A DNA stretch of 64,000 bases. Source: Spiroplasma sp. SV19 (lineage in GTDB: Bacteria > Bacillota_I > Bacilli_A > Mycoplasmatales > Mycoplasmataceae). Under the pieces are notes generated by a model. The model was not told the DNA's origin. It saw only the letters and a program-made list of their open reading frames with translations, and made no database searches. Positions 11,004 through 21,770 of the stretch are shown piece after piece; positions within the stretch are counted from its first letter, which is position 1; each line of letters starts with the position of its first letter. The stretch lies in assembly GCF_030060925.1 (NCBI RefSeq), contig NZ_CP045455.1, positions 744,001 through 808,000 on the forward strand, given 5' to 3'. The position numbers were made by a program, and so were the translations under genes.

Positions 11004-11476
11004 AGAGATTTATATATTTATGATTTTATTGATGAAAAATCTCGTTTTGGTCTAGCATATGTCTCTGAAAATAAGTCACAATTAACAGCCAGTAGTATAT
11101 TTATAAAGCTCAACAAGATTTTAAACAAAATAGTATAGAAATTAAACGAATTAGAACAGATAATGGTCCTGAATATGTTTACAGTTACAAACCCGAATAT
11201 AAATATCATAAAAGCGAATTTATAAAAGCCCTAAATGAAAAAGAAGTTGCTCATCAGACAACTCCAATTCGTTCTCCCCAAAGTAATGGGAAGATTGAAA
11301 GATTTCATCGTAACTGAAATAAGTTTTTTGAATATCTACCCCGATATCCGAAAGATATCAATGATATCAAAAAACTGATTAAGATCTTTCTTAATTATTA
11401 TAACAACATTCGGCGCCATAAGAGCATAAATCTTTTAACACAGCTTGGGCAGGTGTTAAAAGATTTAAAAGACTAA
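11004..11476 (+). pseudogene. Integrase/transposase catalytic domain (rve, DDE) remnant
   Basis: Decayed plus-strand reading frame matching the C-terminal catalytic core of IS3/IS481-type transposases. Visible are YDFIDEKSRFGLAYV (first Asp), IRTDNGPEY (second Asp), THE-like HQTTPIRSPQSNGKIERFH (catalytic Glu), and a tail FLNYYNNIRRHKSIN. The N-terminal DNA-binding part is missing and no start codon or ribosome binding site is present. A two-base insertion (a repeated TA) near 11100 shifts the frame between SSI and KAQQDF. It uses one TGA as Trp. No terminal inverted repeats were found, so the element is inactive. It marks the left edge of an accessory island. Confidence 0.85.
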
Positions 11477-11533
11477 CTGGTCTAAAATGTATATGGTGTA
11501 TTACATATATAAAAATAATTTAATATTAAAAAA

Positions 11534-13105
11534 TTAAACAACTTTAAATTCAATTGTCTGTAAAAATTCATCGCTCTTATCAGTATTTGTTTCCTTATCA
11601 CTTGGTTTAAAGAAAAAACTATAAGCAAAACTATTGTAACTAAAGTTAATATACATTGGTACATAAGAGCCACTTGGATCCTGTTTTCGAAGCAAATGAA
11701 AAACAAATGATTTTTGATCTTTTACTAAATTAACTTTTTGTTTTAGATCACTATAAGTAAGAATATAAATGTTTGTATTTCAATTTGTCCTTGAACTTAA
11801 GGTACCTTCAAATATATTAAACACTTTTCTAAAAACTGGTGATAAATTAGCACTAATACTTTTATCTTCTGAAAAAGAAGCAGTTGTTTTAATTAAATTA
11901 TCAAAATCATCTTGGTTTACTTTAAAAACAAGCTTATCATTATATGTTTCAATTTGATAATATTGTCATAACTTCATTGTTATTTCAGCAAATTGAATTA
12001 AATCCTGATCAGTATATTCTTTTGCAATTAATACTTTAATTGGTGTTTTTAAACTTTTATATGTATTCTTATTGTTAAATGGTAAATTTTCAATTGTCAA
12101 ACTACTTGGAACAAAAGAAGCAATATTTCCTTTCACATAATAATCTGATAAAGTTGTTGCATTAAAATATTGATTTTTATAAAATTGCAGAAATTTTTCT
12201 GATGTTAATTTTTCAGGATCGTAACCTTCACCAGCTCATCTTAAGACCGAATGGGCTTTAACTAAATTGTGTGTAAGAGTCATAGTACTATAAAAAGAAC
12301 TTCAAGCGCAACGTCCCTTAAATAAAATCCCTCTTTCTGTTAATTCTTTTACAATAACTGGTCAAATAGTATTTGATGAATCAATATTATTATAGCTGCG
12401 ATTTACTTTATCAATCACTTGATAGTTTTCCTTCTTAAAAAGCTCATCAATAAAAGTAATAAAATAGTTTTCAAGGTTTTTTTGAATGCCGCTTAAAGCT
12501 TCAACATCATTACAAATGACAACGAAACCTTCAGTACTATTACGCTGTTCAAAATCTTTAAATTTAATTTGATATGAAATCTTAAAATTAATTGTAATTC
12601 CCATAATACTCTTGTCATTAACAGTCATTAATTTTGCCAAATTATCAAAATTAATATGACTTAACATAAACGCAATATCATCTGGCTCTACAGATAATGG
12701 TACAGTTCCCAAATAAAAATTAGAATATTCATTGGCAATTTCACGATTCAAATTGTCAAACTCTGCTTTAAATCCCGTCACTAATTGGTCAAGAAAACGA
12801 TATTGATTAATTGCATTGCCAGTTAAAACTTCACCATCATTTGTTTTCAAACGAGTAACTAATTCTTGAAATTTTGTAATTTGATCAGGATAAATGTTAA
12901 TATCAATTGTTGCTTTTTTATCTCATCATGCTTTAAACCGTTCTGATACCTTGGTCATAATTTTATTAATAATGTCAACATCGTTTACCCCTTGTCCAGC
13001 ATCATCATCAGGAACATGCTTTGGTTTGCTATTGCAACTAATAATTGTATTAACCGTTGGTGCCAATAAACTAACACTTGTTAAAACTGTTAGCAATTTT
13101 TTCAT
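11534..13105 (-). CDS. Surface lipoprotein, unknown function
   Basis: A 523-residue predicted lipoprotein. MKKLLTVLTSVSLLAP is a typical signal sequence and TVNTIISC is a lipobox with the acylated Cys near residue 24. The frame is fully open from 13105 to 11534 when TGA is Trp. The mature part has no recognised domain and no further membrane segments, so it should face outwards on the membrane. AAGGGGGAT precedes the ATG. The promoter has a poly-T tract of 17 between its -35 and -10 elements (13146-13175), which could make expression variable. It is transcribed away from the M60 peptidase gene. Confidence 0.85.
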
Positions 13106-13145
13106 TTTTTGATCCCCCTTTTGTAAAAAAAAGATTTATACTTTA

Positions 13146-13175
13146 ATTGTATTTTAAAAAAAAAAAAAAAAACAA
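13146..13175 (-). promoter_or_regulatory. Promoter with poly-T tract in the spacer
   Basis: On the minus strand TTGTTT (-35, partly formed by the tract) and TACAAT (-10) are 18 bases apart, and most of the spacer is a run of 17 T residues (13156-13172). Slippage would change spacer length and promoter strength, as known for Vlp promoters of Mycoplasma hyorhinis. The tract is seen; the variation is inferred. Confidence 0.5.
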
Positions 13176-13406
13176 GAGGGTATCCTAAGGCTGGATATGG
13201 CACATTCCTGATTTTTTAATCCTTGAATTTTGTAACTTTCAAATAATACTCGTTCTTCTATGATAAAATGTTTATAATTCATATTGTTACTACTTTCTAT
13301 TTAGAGGTAAAAAGTATAACATATGAATTTTTTTACTTTATATAAACTTGCACTTATTATGATAATCTACACTCAGTAATTTTACAGGTGTTAAGTTCAG
13401 CATACC
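13176..13406. other. Intergenic stretch without recognised gene
   Basis: Between the two divergently oriented surface-protein genes. Apart from the promoter at either end I see no coding frame with a ribosome binding site, no RNA fold and no strong repeat. Confidence 0.5.
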
Positions 13407-13435
13407 TTTACATTTGTTTAAAAAAGTTATAAAAT
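13407..13435 (+). promoter_or_regulatory. Promoter of the small ORF and M60 peptidase
   Basis: TTTACA (-35), a 17-base spacer and TAAAAT (-10) lie about 35 bases upstream of the small reading frame at 13471 and about 210 bases upstream of the M60 peptidase gene. Confidence 0.55.
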
Positions 13436-13470
13436 GAAAAAAACAATGATAATAAAGGAGAATACTAATA

Positions 13471-13617
13471 ATGCTACCTATTATGTTTAACCTGAAAACC
13501 TCATATATGATAAAAGCATTATTAATTAATGCTTTACATACACAATGTATCACCTTATTTAAAAGAGAGTATGAACCCCCCGGTATTGTAAATTTTAAAA
13601 TAATTATCAAAAATTAA
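13471..13617 (+). CDS. Possible small protein upstream of the M60 peptidase
   Basis: A 48-residue frame beginning MLPIMFNLKTSYMIKALLIN, with AAAGGAG nine bases before the ATG and a good promoter upstream. It ends 30 bases before the M60 peptidase start. Composition is mildly hydrophobic, with no clear membrane segment. It may be a real small protein, a leader peptide, or a remnant; I do not recognise it. Confidence 0.4.
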   Translation: MLPIMFNLKTSYMIKALLINALHTQCITLFKREYEPPGIVNFKIIIKN

Positions 13618-13647
13618 AAAACTTAAAATACTAAGGAGGCAAATAAC

Positions 13648-15708
13648 ATGAAAAAGTTATTGAGTATTTTAGGGGCCGCCGGATTAACAATTACTAGTAC
13701 AAATGGAGTTCTTGCATACAAAATTTATGCAAAACCCAATATTAATAGAAGTCAATTGTTAAAAGAAAACTATCAATTTTTAAATAGTATAGCCATTGCT
13801 GACCGCGAAAATCGAAATCTTACACATTCGGAATTTAAACCAACAGGTTATTATTTACAATCAAAAAATACTTATACAGTTATATTCAATCGTAATTTAA
13901 CTGACGATGAATTAGGAAATATCAAACTATCAATTGGTCAATGAGGACAATATAAAAATATTAACCAAAATAAAAATAATGTTTTTAGTCATTTTGTAAT
14001 TCCAACAAAAAGCAACTTTATTACTTTTTATTTAAATACTGCTGGGGTGCTTTATCTTGCTGATAATAATCAAACTGATTTACAAGTAACTAGCGTAAGA
14101 GCAGAAAAACCTAATGCTGTCATTAAAATGCCAACTTTCAAAATCAATCAATCGAATCAAACTGATTTTATTAATGATGTTTTAAATACAAATTCGCCTT
14201 TTGTTGAATTTGTTTCCAATCATTTTATTGGAACAATGCAAACAGAAATGATTATTAAAAAAGTTCTTCCTCATTTAAAACAACATTTCAATGCTATTTT
14301 AGCTGGATGAGACAAAACCTGAAAATATACTAATGAAATTCTTGGCTTAAATGAAAATAATGATGGCATTAATAAAAAATATCCTCAATATATTCATATC
14401 GCTAACGAAGATGACAGTGATGGTTATGCCAATGCTAGTAATGACCGAATAATGTTTCAAAATAGTACCTCAGCTGGGGAAAATTTGTTTTTAGACAAAA
14501 TTAGTGATCAATGAGCATTCTGACATGAAACTGGTCATACCTATCAAAGTTCGCAATATAATTGAGGTGATGATTTGGGGGAAGTTACAAATAACATTAG
14601 TGCACTATATGTTCAAGAACATTTTAATATTCCACTACGAATTTTTAACTATGTTAAAGAAATTAAATTATTTTTCCAAACCCCAAGTGAAAAACGAGAT
14701 TTCAGCATCATTAAGCAAGAACCTTTATGAGTTAGACTAGCAATGTTTTGACAACTACACATGGCATTTGGAGCAAACTTTTTCCCGCAATTAAATCAAA
14801 CTTATCGAGCAATGCTTAATACTGAAAAAAGTGAATTTAATAATAAGCAATTTAAAATTCAGCAATTTATTATTCATACTTCGGAAATAACTGGCTATAA
14901 TTTAATCCCTTTCTTTGAACAATGAGGCTTGCGTCCAACTACAGAAACTAAAAATATTATTAATCAATACCAACGTTTAACAAAACCAATTTGAAATAAT
15001 ATTATTGATGAATCAACTAAAGAACGCCCAATTGTTCAAAAAATTGTACCAATTAAAAAAGTAACATCTACTAAAGAATTTACTGCAAAAAATATAACAA
15101 TAAATTTTGGGGATGAATTTAAAACAATGAGTGCAATTAAAAAAATTTTTACATTACCTAATTTAACTTCTAAAGAAAAAATAACCGTGTCTGCTAATTA
15201 CAATTTAGCATTAAGTACATTAACTAAAAATCTAAGTCATCTTTCAGTTCCTGTTGAAGTGCAAGTTGCCGAAAAAAATAAAATTCCAAATATACAAATA
15301 TATTTGTTTAATTTAAGCAAATTAAATAACACCATTAGATTCCAAGGAATAAGTGATGATTATAAAGGAGCAATGGGTTTAAATGCACAAGATAAATTAA
15401 TTCGATTTTATGGTAATACTGATGAAATTCATTACTATTTTAGAAACGAAATGTACTATACTATTAAAATTAAAAATAGTACTGGTAAATTAATCAAAAA
15501 TATGATTATTACTGGTAATCAAAATTTCAGTGAAATTATTAAAAAATATAATTTGACCGATGGGATTAAATATGATGAAAATTATCAAATTTCAATTATC
15601 CCTGCTGAAGGCAATCGTGTCCAAATTTTTAATAAAAATGAATATCAACCATTAAATGGCCCCAAAACATATATTATTAAAAATAATAATTTTGTTGAAA
15701 TAAAATAA
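13648..15708 (+). CDS. Secreted M60/enhancin-like zinc metallopeptidase
   Basis: A 686-residue protein. MKKLLSILGAAGLTITSTNGVLA looks like a cleavable signal peptide (20 of its residues shown here in part) without a lipobox Cys. The zinc motif HETGH is at residues 293-297 with Glu at 312 in GEVTNNISALY, fitting HExxHx(8-28)E of peptidase family M60, whose members cleave mucin-type glycoproteins (viral enhancins, gut bacterial mucinases). The GHTYQ and NNISALYVQ contexts are family-typical. The C-terminal 200 residues look beta-rich and may bind substrate. AAGGAGG precedes the ATG and many TGA Trp codons are used. In an arthropod-associated cell it could act on host mucus or peritrophic glycoproteins; that role is inferred. 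Confidence 0.87.
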
Positions 15709-15719
15709 AAAAATAATTT

Positions 15720-15755
15720 AAAATGGGAAAGATTAATAATAATCTTTCCCATTTT
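15720..15755. terminator. Bidirectional terminator
   Basis: A 15-base perfect stem (AAAATGGGAAAGATT and its complement) with a six-base loop, flanked by A-runs and T-runs. It serves the M60 peptidase on the plus strand and possibly the lipoprotein ending at 15875 on the minus strand. Confidence 0.85.
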
Positions 15756-15874
15756 TTAATTAAAACAAATATTAATTTTACTAAGTTTTTTAACATACAA
15801 TTGTTTTATTCCCACAAATATCTTGTGACAAATAAAATGATCTTTTATAAAAATACTATTAATTTTCTCATTAA

Positions 15875-17092
15875 TTAGAAACCACTTTCGTTATTAGCAG
15901 AAATATCAAATTGAGCTAATACTTCATAATATACTTTTTTTGTCATAATTTTTGCTTTTTGATCACTAATCTCAAACAATCGTGATCCAGCTTTGGGCGC
16001 TAAAGTTATAACTCCTTTATTGTAATCCACATTAATAACATTAATTTCATCATCTAAAATATCATTATATTTATTAATAAATTCTTGTCCTAAAGTTGCA
16101 ATAATTACTTTTCTTCTAATAAGATTAAAATTATCGTTTGGTAAAAGCATTCAATTGATTTTTAGTTTTATTGTTGGGGTTGGATCTAAAATACCAACTG
16201 GGTCTATTTTTTCATTATTTGCATTTAAATAATATTTATTCGTATTAACAATAAAATTAAAATGAACTTTAAATGAAGAAGGACTAATAATGTTATTTTT
16301 GTTATAAGTTAAAGAAAATGTTCCTTCATTTTCAAATAATTCATATTCAAGTTTTGCTGACAATAAAATTGAACTAAAAGCGTTTTGATAAACTGTAAAA
16401 GCCCGATTACGATCACCAAGATACTCCATAACTGTTGCTCCTAATGTCAAAGGCTTAAGCGGTTTCTTATCCCCCGTATAGTCCTTATAAACTTCTTCAT
16501 TAATTGTAATTGTCCCTAATTCATTTTCTTTAACCAACTGATCAAATGTTAAATTTTCATTTATAATATTAACTTCGCCAAGAAAGTTTCTTCCCTGTTT
16601 AGCACGAATTATTGCAGAATGTTCACTGGTGTTTACTGAGACATCAACATCATCAACCGTAAGAGCAGTTCCATTTAATAAATTAATACAGTTTAAAACT
16701 AAATTTTCATCATATACTGGCATATCTATTGAACTATAGGCCAAAGAAGTCACTGATAAAATCTTTGTTAAATCATTAGTTGTTCACTCTAAATGAATTT
16801 CTTTTGTTAAATAATCTAAATTATTTTCATTTGGCAAATAACGAATAATAGCATTTTGCATTCCTGGTAAAATATCAACATCAAATTTGTCAATATTAAT
16901 ATTTTTATCATAAACTTTTAAAGCTGTTTTTATCCCACCAATTGTCGGAATTGTTTTAATTGTTGTAAGTTCCCGAGGAACATTATCATCAATCTTTTCT
17001 TTCATACTAGTTTTATTTGTACAACTAATTGGCAATAAACTAGTATTCCCAATTAAAGTAACACTGCCTAAAATAGTCAGTAATTTTTTCAT
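15875..17092 (-). CDS. Second surface lipoprotein, unknown function
   Basis: A 405-residue predicted lipoprotein. The start MKKLLTILGSVTLIG has AAGGAGG upstream; an open frame further upstream lacks a binding site. The lipobox is LLPISC with the Cys near residue 23. Two TGA codons encode Trp (after EIHLE and after KLKIN). The mature protein has short repeating strand-like patterns (NAIIRYLPNE, SAIIRAKQGR; INIDKFDVDILPG, VDDVDVSVN) that hint at tandem small beta modules. No known domain. It converges on the M60 peptidase gene and is part of the same accessory island. Confidence 0.85.
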
Positions 17093-17251
17093 TTCTTTTT
17101 CCTCCTTAAATTTGTTAATAAAAAATATACTAACAACCAAGAGGTGGGAATTTTCCCTTTTTAAACTCATTTAACAATTCTGTTTTCTGAAAATTATAAG
17201 AGATATCATGTTCAATAAATTGTTTTCTTTCACTAATTAATAAGAACAACA

Positions 17252-17835
17252 TTAAAAGAAGATAAATATTAAAAACTTTAATATCTTATACTTTTCTAAT
17301 AACATAGTTAAAATAAAATTATTATTAATAGTTAACATACAATTAATTTTCCCATAATATGAAAACCATAATTTTAAGAAAATTAAGTTAAGAATTGCAG
17401 CAAGACTAGCTAATAAATAAACAACACAATATAAAATTATTAATTTAAAATAAATTTCTTGATAAACAGATGGTAAATGGTTTAATGAACAATAAGATTG
17501 ATAGTTAATGATAATATTATAAGTAAAATAAATAAAATTAACAAGTCATAGTGCTACAAAATAATATTTTTAACAAAAATAACTTTTAATTCTGATAATT
17601 GCAAATAATATTGGTACTTCTTATTCATATAAAAATTATTTAAAAGAACACAACAATTAATTAGAATCGTAGTAATACTAACTAAATAAACCGAATCTAA
17701 AATTAAAAGCACAAGTGTTAATTTATGAATTGGATAAGTATTATATAAAATAGCTAAAAAAAATAAATAGGCAATAAAGAAGCCAATAAAAATCTTAAAA
17801 AATATTAGACATAATTTTTTAACATAATTTACCAT
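17252..17835 (-). pseudogene. Frameshifted membrane protein
   Basis: Starting at MVNYVKKLCLIFFKI, the frame encodes about 93 residues with two to three hydrophobic segments, then hits TAG at 17554. One base out of register the sequence continues for about 100 residues (VALWLVNFIYFTYN ... KLIILYCVVYLLASL ... FLIFIFF) with more hydrophobic segments, ending TAA at 17252. The simplest reading is one multi-pass membrane protein of about 190 residues broken by a single-base indel near 17555-17570 in an AT homopolymer region. A sequencing error or two separate small proteins are alternatives. The promoter also holds a 16-base poly-T tract. Confidence 0.6.
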
Positions 17836-17875
17836 CTTTTACCAAATTACCTTTCAAAAAAACAATATTTTTACT

Positions 17876-17904
17876 ATTATACAAAAAAAAAAAAAAAACA
17901 ATAT
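17876..17904 (-). promoter_or_regulatory. Poly-T tract beside a -10 element
   Basis: On the minus strand a run of 16 T residues (17883-17898) ends one base before G and TATAAT (17876-17881). A -35-like TTG lies at the other end of the run, so the tract fills the promoter spacer upstream of the frameshifted membrane protein. Confidence 0.45.
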
Positions 17905-18024
17905 AATAAAGATGAGAAATTAACTAATTTCTCAAACTTATTCCTATTTTTAAAATTCTATAATTTTAGTAAATTTAATTATAGCTAAAAATATGTTAAG
18001 ATCTAATTAATTTTTTTCAAAATA

Positions 18025-18051
18025 AAAGTTATATTTTAAAAATATAACTTT
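18025..18051 (-). terminator. Terminator after tpiA
   Basis: A 12-base stem AAAGTTATATTT with its complement and a short loop, AT-rich with flanking T-runs, lies about 25 bases after the tpiA stop codon. Confidence 0.7.
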
Positions 18052-18075
18052 TTTATTTTAGTTCAGAAGATTTAA

Positions 18076-18813
<738 letters not shown>

Positions 18814-18924
18814 TCTATTCCCTCGTTTCTATATAACATTTTAATTATATACTTAAATTTTACAGATTTCTTAATAAAATAATAACTTTCTTAATGCTAT
18901 AATATATCATAAAGAGGTGAAAAG

Positions 18925-19281
18925 ATGTTTTTTTCAGCATTTCAGACGAAATATAATACAAAATCAATTAGAAAATTACCCAAAATTAATAATTCGGAAA
19001 AATGGTTAATTATTGATGTACGACCAAAAGAAGAATGAATTGAAAGTCATATTACTAATAGCATTAATATTCCTCACCATTTATTTCGTTTAATTTATTC
19101 AAAAAAAATTGTGAAGGATAAAAAAATTCTTTTTGTCTCAAGTGCTGGTCATTCGCATCTTGACTTATATCGCTTACTAAAAAAACATAATTTTAAAGTT
19201 TATATTTTACTAGGTGGCTGAAAAAAAGTTCACCAGACTGATGAACTTGATAAAATCTTAACTTATAACCCTATTGATTAA
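18925..19281 (+). CDS. Rhodanese-like domain protein lacking the catalytic cysteine
   Basis: A 118-residue single rhodanese domain. WLIIDVRPKEEWIESHITNS is the family's early motif with the conserved Asp and His, and YILLGGWKKV is the late one. The active-site loop that normally reads CxxGxR is SSAGHS here (residues 72-77), so the sulfur-accepting Cys is replaced by Ser. It is unlikely to be a sulfurtransferase and may be a binding or regulatory domain. AGAGGTG precedes the ATG, with TATAAT about 25 bases upstream. The 3' end overlaps the convergent permease gene by 11 bases. Confidence 0.88.
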
Positions 19282-20683
19282 TTTTATTAATCACTGGGGT
19301 TTTTATTTGGTACGGAACGGGTGGCATTGTTTTATTTAATAATAATTCATTAATTCCTCATAAAATTAAACTTCCCCCAATAATACCCACTAAACTATAC
19401 AATGTATTATGATTACTATTAAATGCAACAAAACTATAAATAATATATCCAATCGAAACTAGTAAAAAGAAAATCGCAAACCCCGCATAGTAATACATTC
19501 CTTTTACTGTGGTTACTTCAACACGTTTTGTATAACGATTTACTCATATTGCAACAATTAAACTAATATAACAAATAAATGCAACAAAACTAACTGCATT
19601 TGAAGATATATCTAATAAATAAAGTGGATCGTTCTTAACTCCTAAACTAGTTCCCATAATAATTAAGTTAAAACTAACTGTAATTGCCATTTGAATTAAA
19701 CCAATTTGTTGATAACTTAGTTCTCTTTTACCAATATAAATAAGACGTTCATCTTGAACAGTTTGTCCCAATGCTGGTGAAACAAATGTTAAACCATTAA
19801 TACTCATCAAAGCGGTAATAACAATAAACCAAGTTAAAACACGCGCAATTGGACCACCAATAATATTCTTAAATAAAGTAAAAACACTTCCATCGTTTGT
19901 TCCTAAAAATAATGAAACAACTTGAATTAAATAAAAAATTGTAATAAAAACCATTGCAACAAATAATGCTTTTGGCACGACATTTTTGTTAGAAACTTCT
20001 TTTTGTAATCCTGCTGCATAAATAAAACCATCAAATGAAAATAATACCGGTAAAATACCCATAAAGAAATTTCCAAATTTTAATTCTTTAAAACTATCAA
20101 ACACATTTCCATTCATTGGAACAATAAAACCAATAACTAAACTTACTAATAATGGAATAAATTTAACAAAGGTCCCAATTGTTTGTATTCATTTACCAAC
20201 ATTTCGTAAAAAAATATTTAATAAGTAAAACATTATTAAAAGAACACTACCCACACTAATGGCAATTGCGTTCTGAGTTGCTTTTGTAATACTCGTTATT
20301 TCTAACGCATCAAACATTGCGTTAATACTAAAAATTGGAAAAATTCCTAATAAGATTGGAAAGTAGAAAAAAATATAAAAGATTGAAAATAAACTGCCAA
20401 CTTTACGACCAATTAAAACATTGGCCCAAGATGCTAACGTTCCATTTCCACTCTTTGTATTAATGGAAGCAATCTCAATAAAAACCATAATCATTGCAAT
20501 TCCTAAAATTCCAACTAAAATTCATAATGCAATTGCTAGATATGGATTTTGAGTAAAATATAAAACATGGCCCTCAGAAGTATCATTTTTTAAATAAATT
20601 CCAATTCCGATTGTAATTCCAACAGCCGTTGAAAAAACAGTTAAGAATTCAAATAACTTAACATGTTTCTTCGTTTTTCCCAT
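19271..20683 (-). CDS. APC-superfamily amino acid permease
   Basis: A 470-residue integral membrane protein with about 12 hydrophobic segments and no signal peptide. It starts MGKTKKHVKLFEFLTVFSTA, followed by VGITIGIGIYL, the glycine-rich first-helix motif typical of APC transporters. Later come IEIASINTKSGNGTLASWA and PVLFSFDGFIYAAGLQKEV, matching the substrate-binding helix 6 region. TGA is used for several Trp residues. GGAGGAAAA precedes the ATG. Substrate unknown; amino acid uptake or exchange is likely. It is separate from the agmatine cluster transporter at 26061 and shares the fold only. Confidence 0.88.
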
Positions 20684-20763
20684 AATTTTTTCCTCCATTT
20701 TATTAATAAATAACCCTCAATAAGTATTTCTTATAAAAAAATATAAGTAAATTATAGCATATT

Positions 20764-21699
20764 TTACTTTTGGTTTTCATAATATTTTTTCTTAATTTCA
20801 CGGAAAAGATGGTTAACTCCTGATTTTGAAATTTCTAAATTATGGTCACTTTCCAATAAAACAGAAAGATCCTGCAATGATGCATCAGGATAAGTAATTC
20901 GTAATAAAGCAACTTTCCTTGTATTATCATTTAATTCGTCAAACAAATTATGTTCTATCAAATAGTTAATCATAATTACTTGTTCTTCGCCTGCTTTCAT
21001 AGCTTTCTGCTGATTTGAAATTTCAATGTTATTTAATCGGTTAATACTGTTGACCATATCACGCGAAATTCGGGTATTTTCAAATGCTAAGACACTATTA
21101 ATCGCATCAATTAACTTTAGAAAATCAGAAACTAAAATTGATTTCTTAAGATAACAAACATATTTATCGTGGCGTGTAATTATTTTAAACGGAAAATGAA
21201 ATTTGTGTAATAATTTGCGAAACGTCTGTGCTGCAACTTCATCAATAAACTGTACTTCTAAGTGATAATTACTTGTTTCGGGCGAATTGACACTTCCACA
21301 CGCAACAAAAATTCCAGCAATATAAGCACGCTGTTGACGTTCATTTCAATCACCTGGAATGCTAATAATCTTTTGATTGGTATCAGCATCAAAAATTGCT
21401 AAGTCTTTTAAAATTTCAGCTGCCCGTTCTTTAATTCGCAAAATAAACGTTTTATTTTTCTTTAATTTTGTTGTTTGCATAATAATAATGTCAATCTCAA
21501 CTTGATATAAATTTTTAAAGAATGCATAAATTGTGCGAATAATGGCATTACTAATTGAACTAACTTCAAAATTAAAATAATGGTTACTAATATTTAATGT
21601 CATATTATATTTAACAAAACCACATAAAAAAGCTTTCTGACAAATTGGGTCAAATTCTTTTTTAACAATTTCTTCTTTAACTTCTAACGCAAAACTCAT
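20764..21699 (-). CDS. whiA: Transcription factor WhiA
   Basis: A 311-residue protein of the WhiA family, which joins a LAGLIDADG-like fold to a C-terminal helix-turn-helix and controls division and other genes in Gram-positives and mollicutes. The start MSFALEVKEEIVKKE matches the family's N-terminus and has AGAGGG six bases upstream; the ATG two codons earlier leaves no spacing. AYIAGIFVACGSVNSPET and HLEVQFID lie in the homing-endonuclease-like domain, and ISKSGVNHLFREIKK is the conserved C-terminal helix. It follows secA after a strong terminator. Nearby genes are unrelated, unlike the usual yvcJ-yvcK-whiA arrangement. Confidence 0.92.
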
Positions 21700-21735
21700 T
21701 TTCATCCCTCTTTTAATTCTAATTTAATAGTACAG

Positions 21736-21766
21736 AAAAAACCACTAGCTTGGCATAGTGGTTTCG
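21736..21766 (-). terminator. Terminator after secA
   Basis: On the minus strand AAACCACTA, loop TGCCAAGC, then TAGTGGTTT followed by more T residues; a nine-base stem, located five bases after the secA stop codon. Confidence 0.85.
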
Positions 21767-21770
21767 ACAA

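Noticed and set aside
11018-11209. Minus-strand frame over the integrase remnant
   Set aside because: No ribosome binding site, and the plus strand encodes recognisable transposase motifs.
17110-17165. Terminator or operator at GGGAATTTTCCC near the second lipoprotein
   Set aside because: The stem is too short for a convincing terminator and no regulator is linked to it.
20700-20760. Hairpin CTTATA/TATAAG between whiA and the permease
   Set aside because: Six AT pairs without a proper T-run; chance level in this composition.
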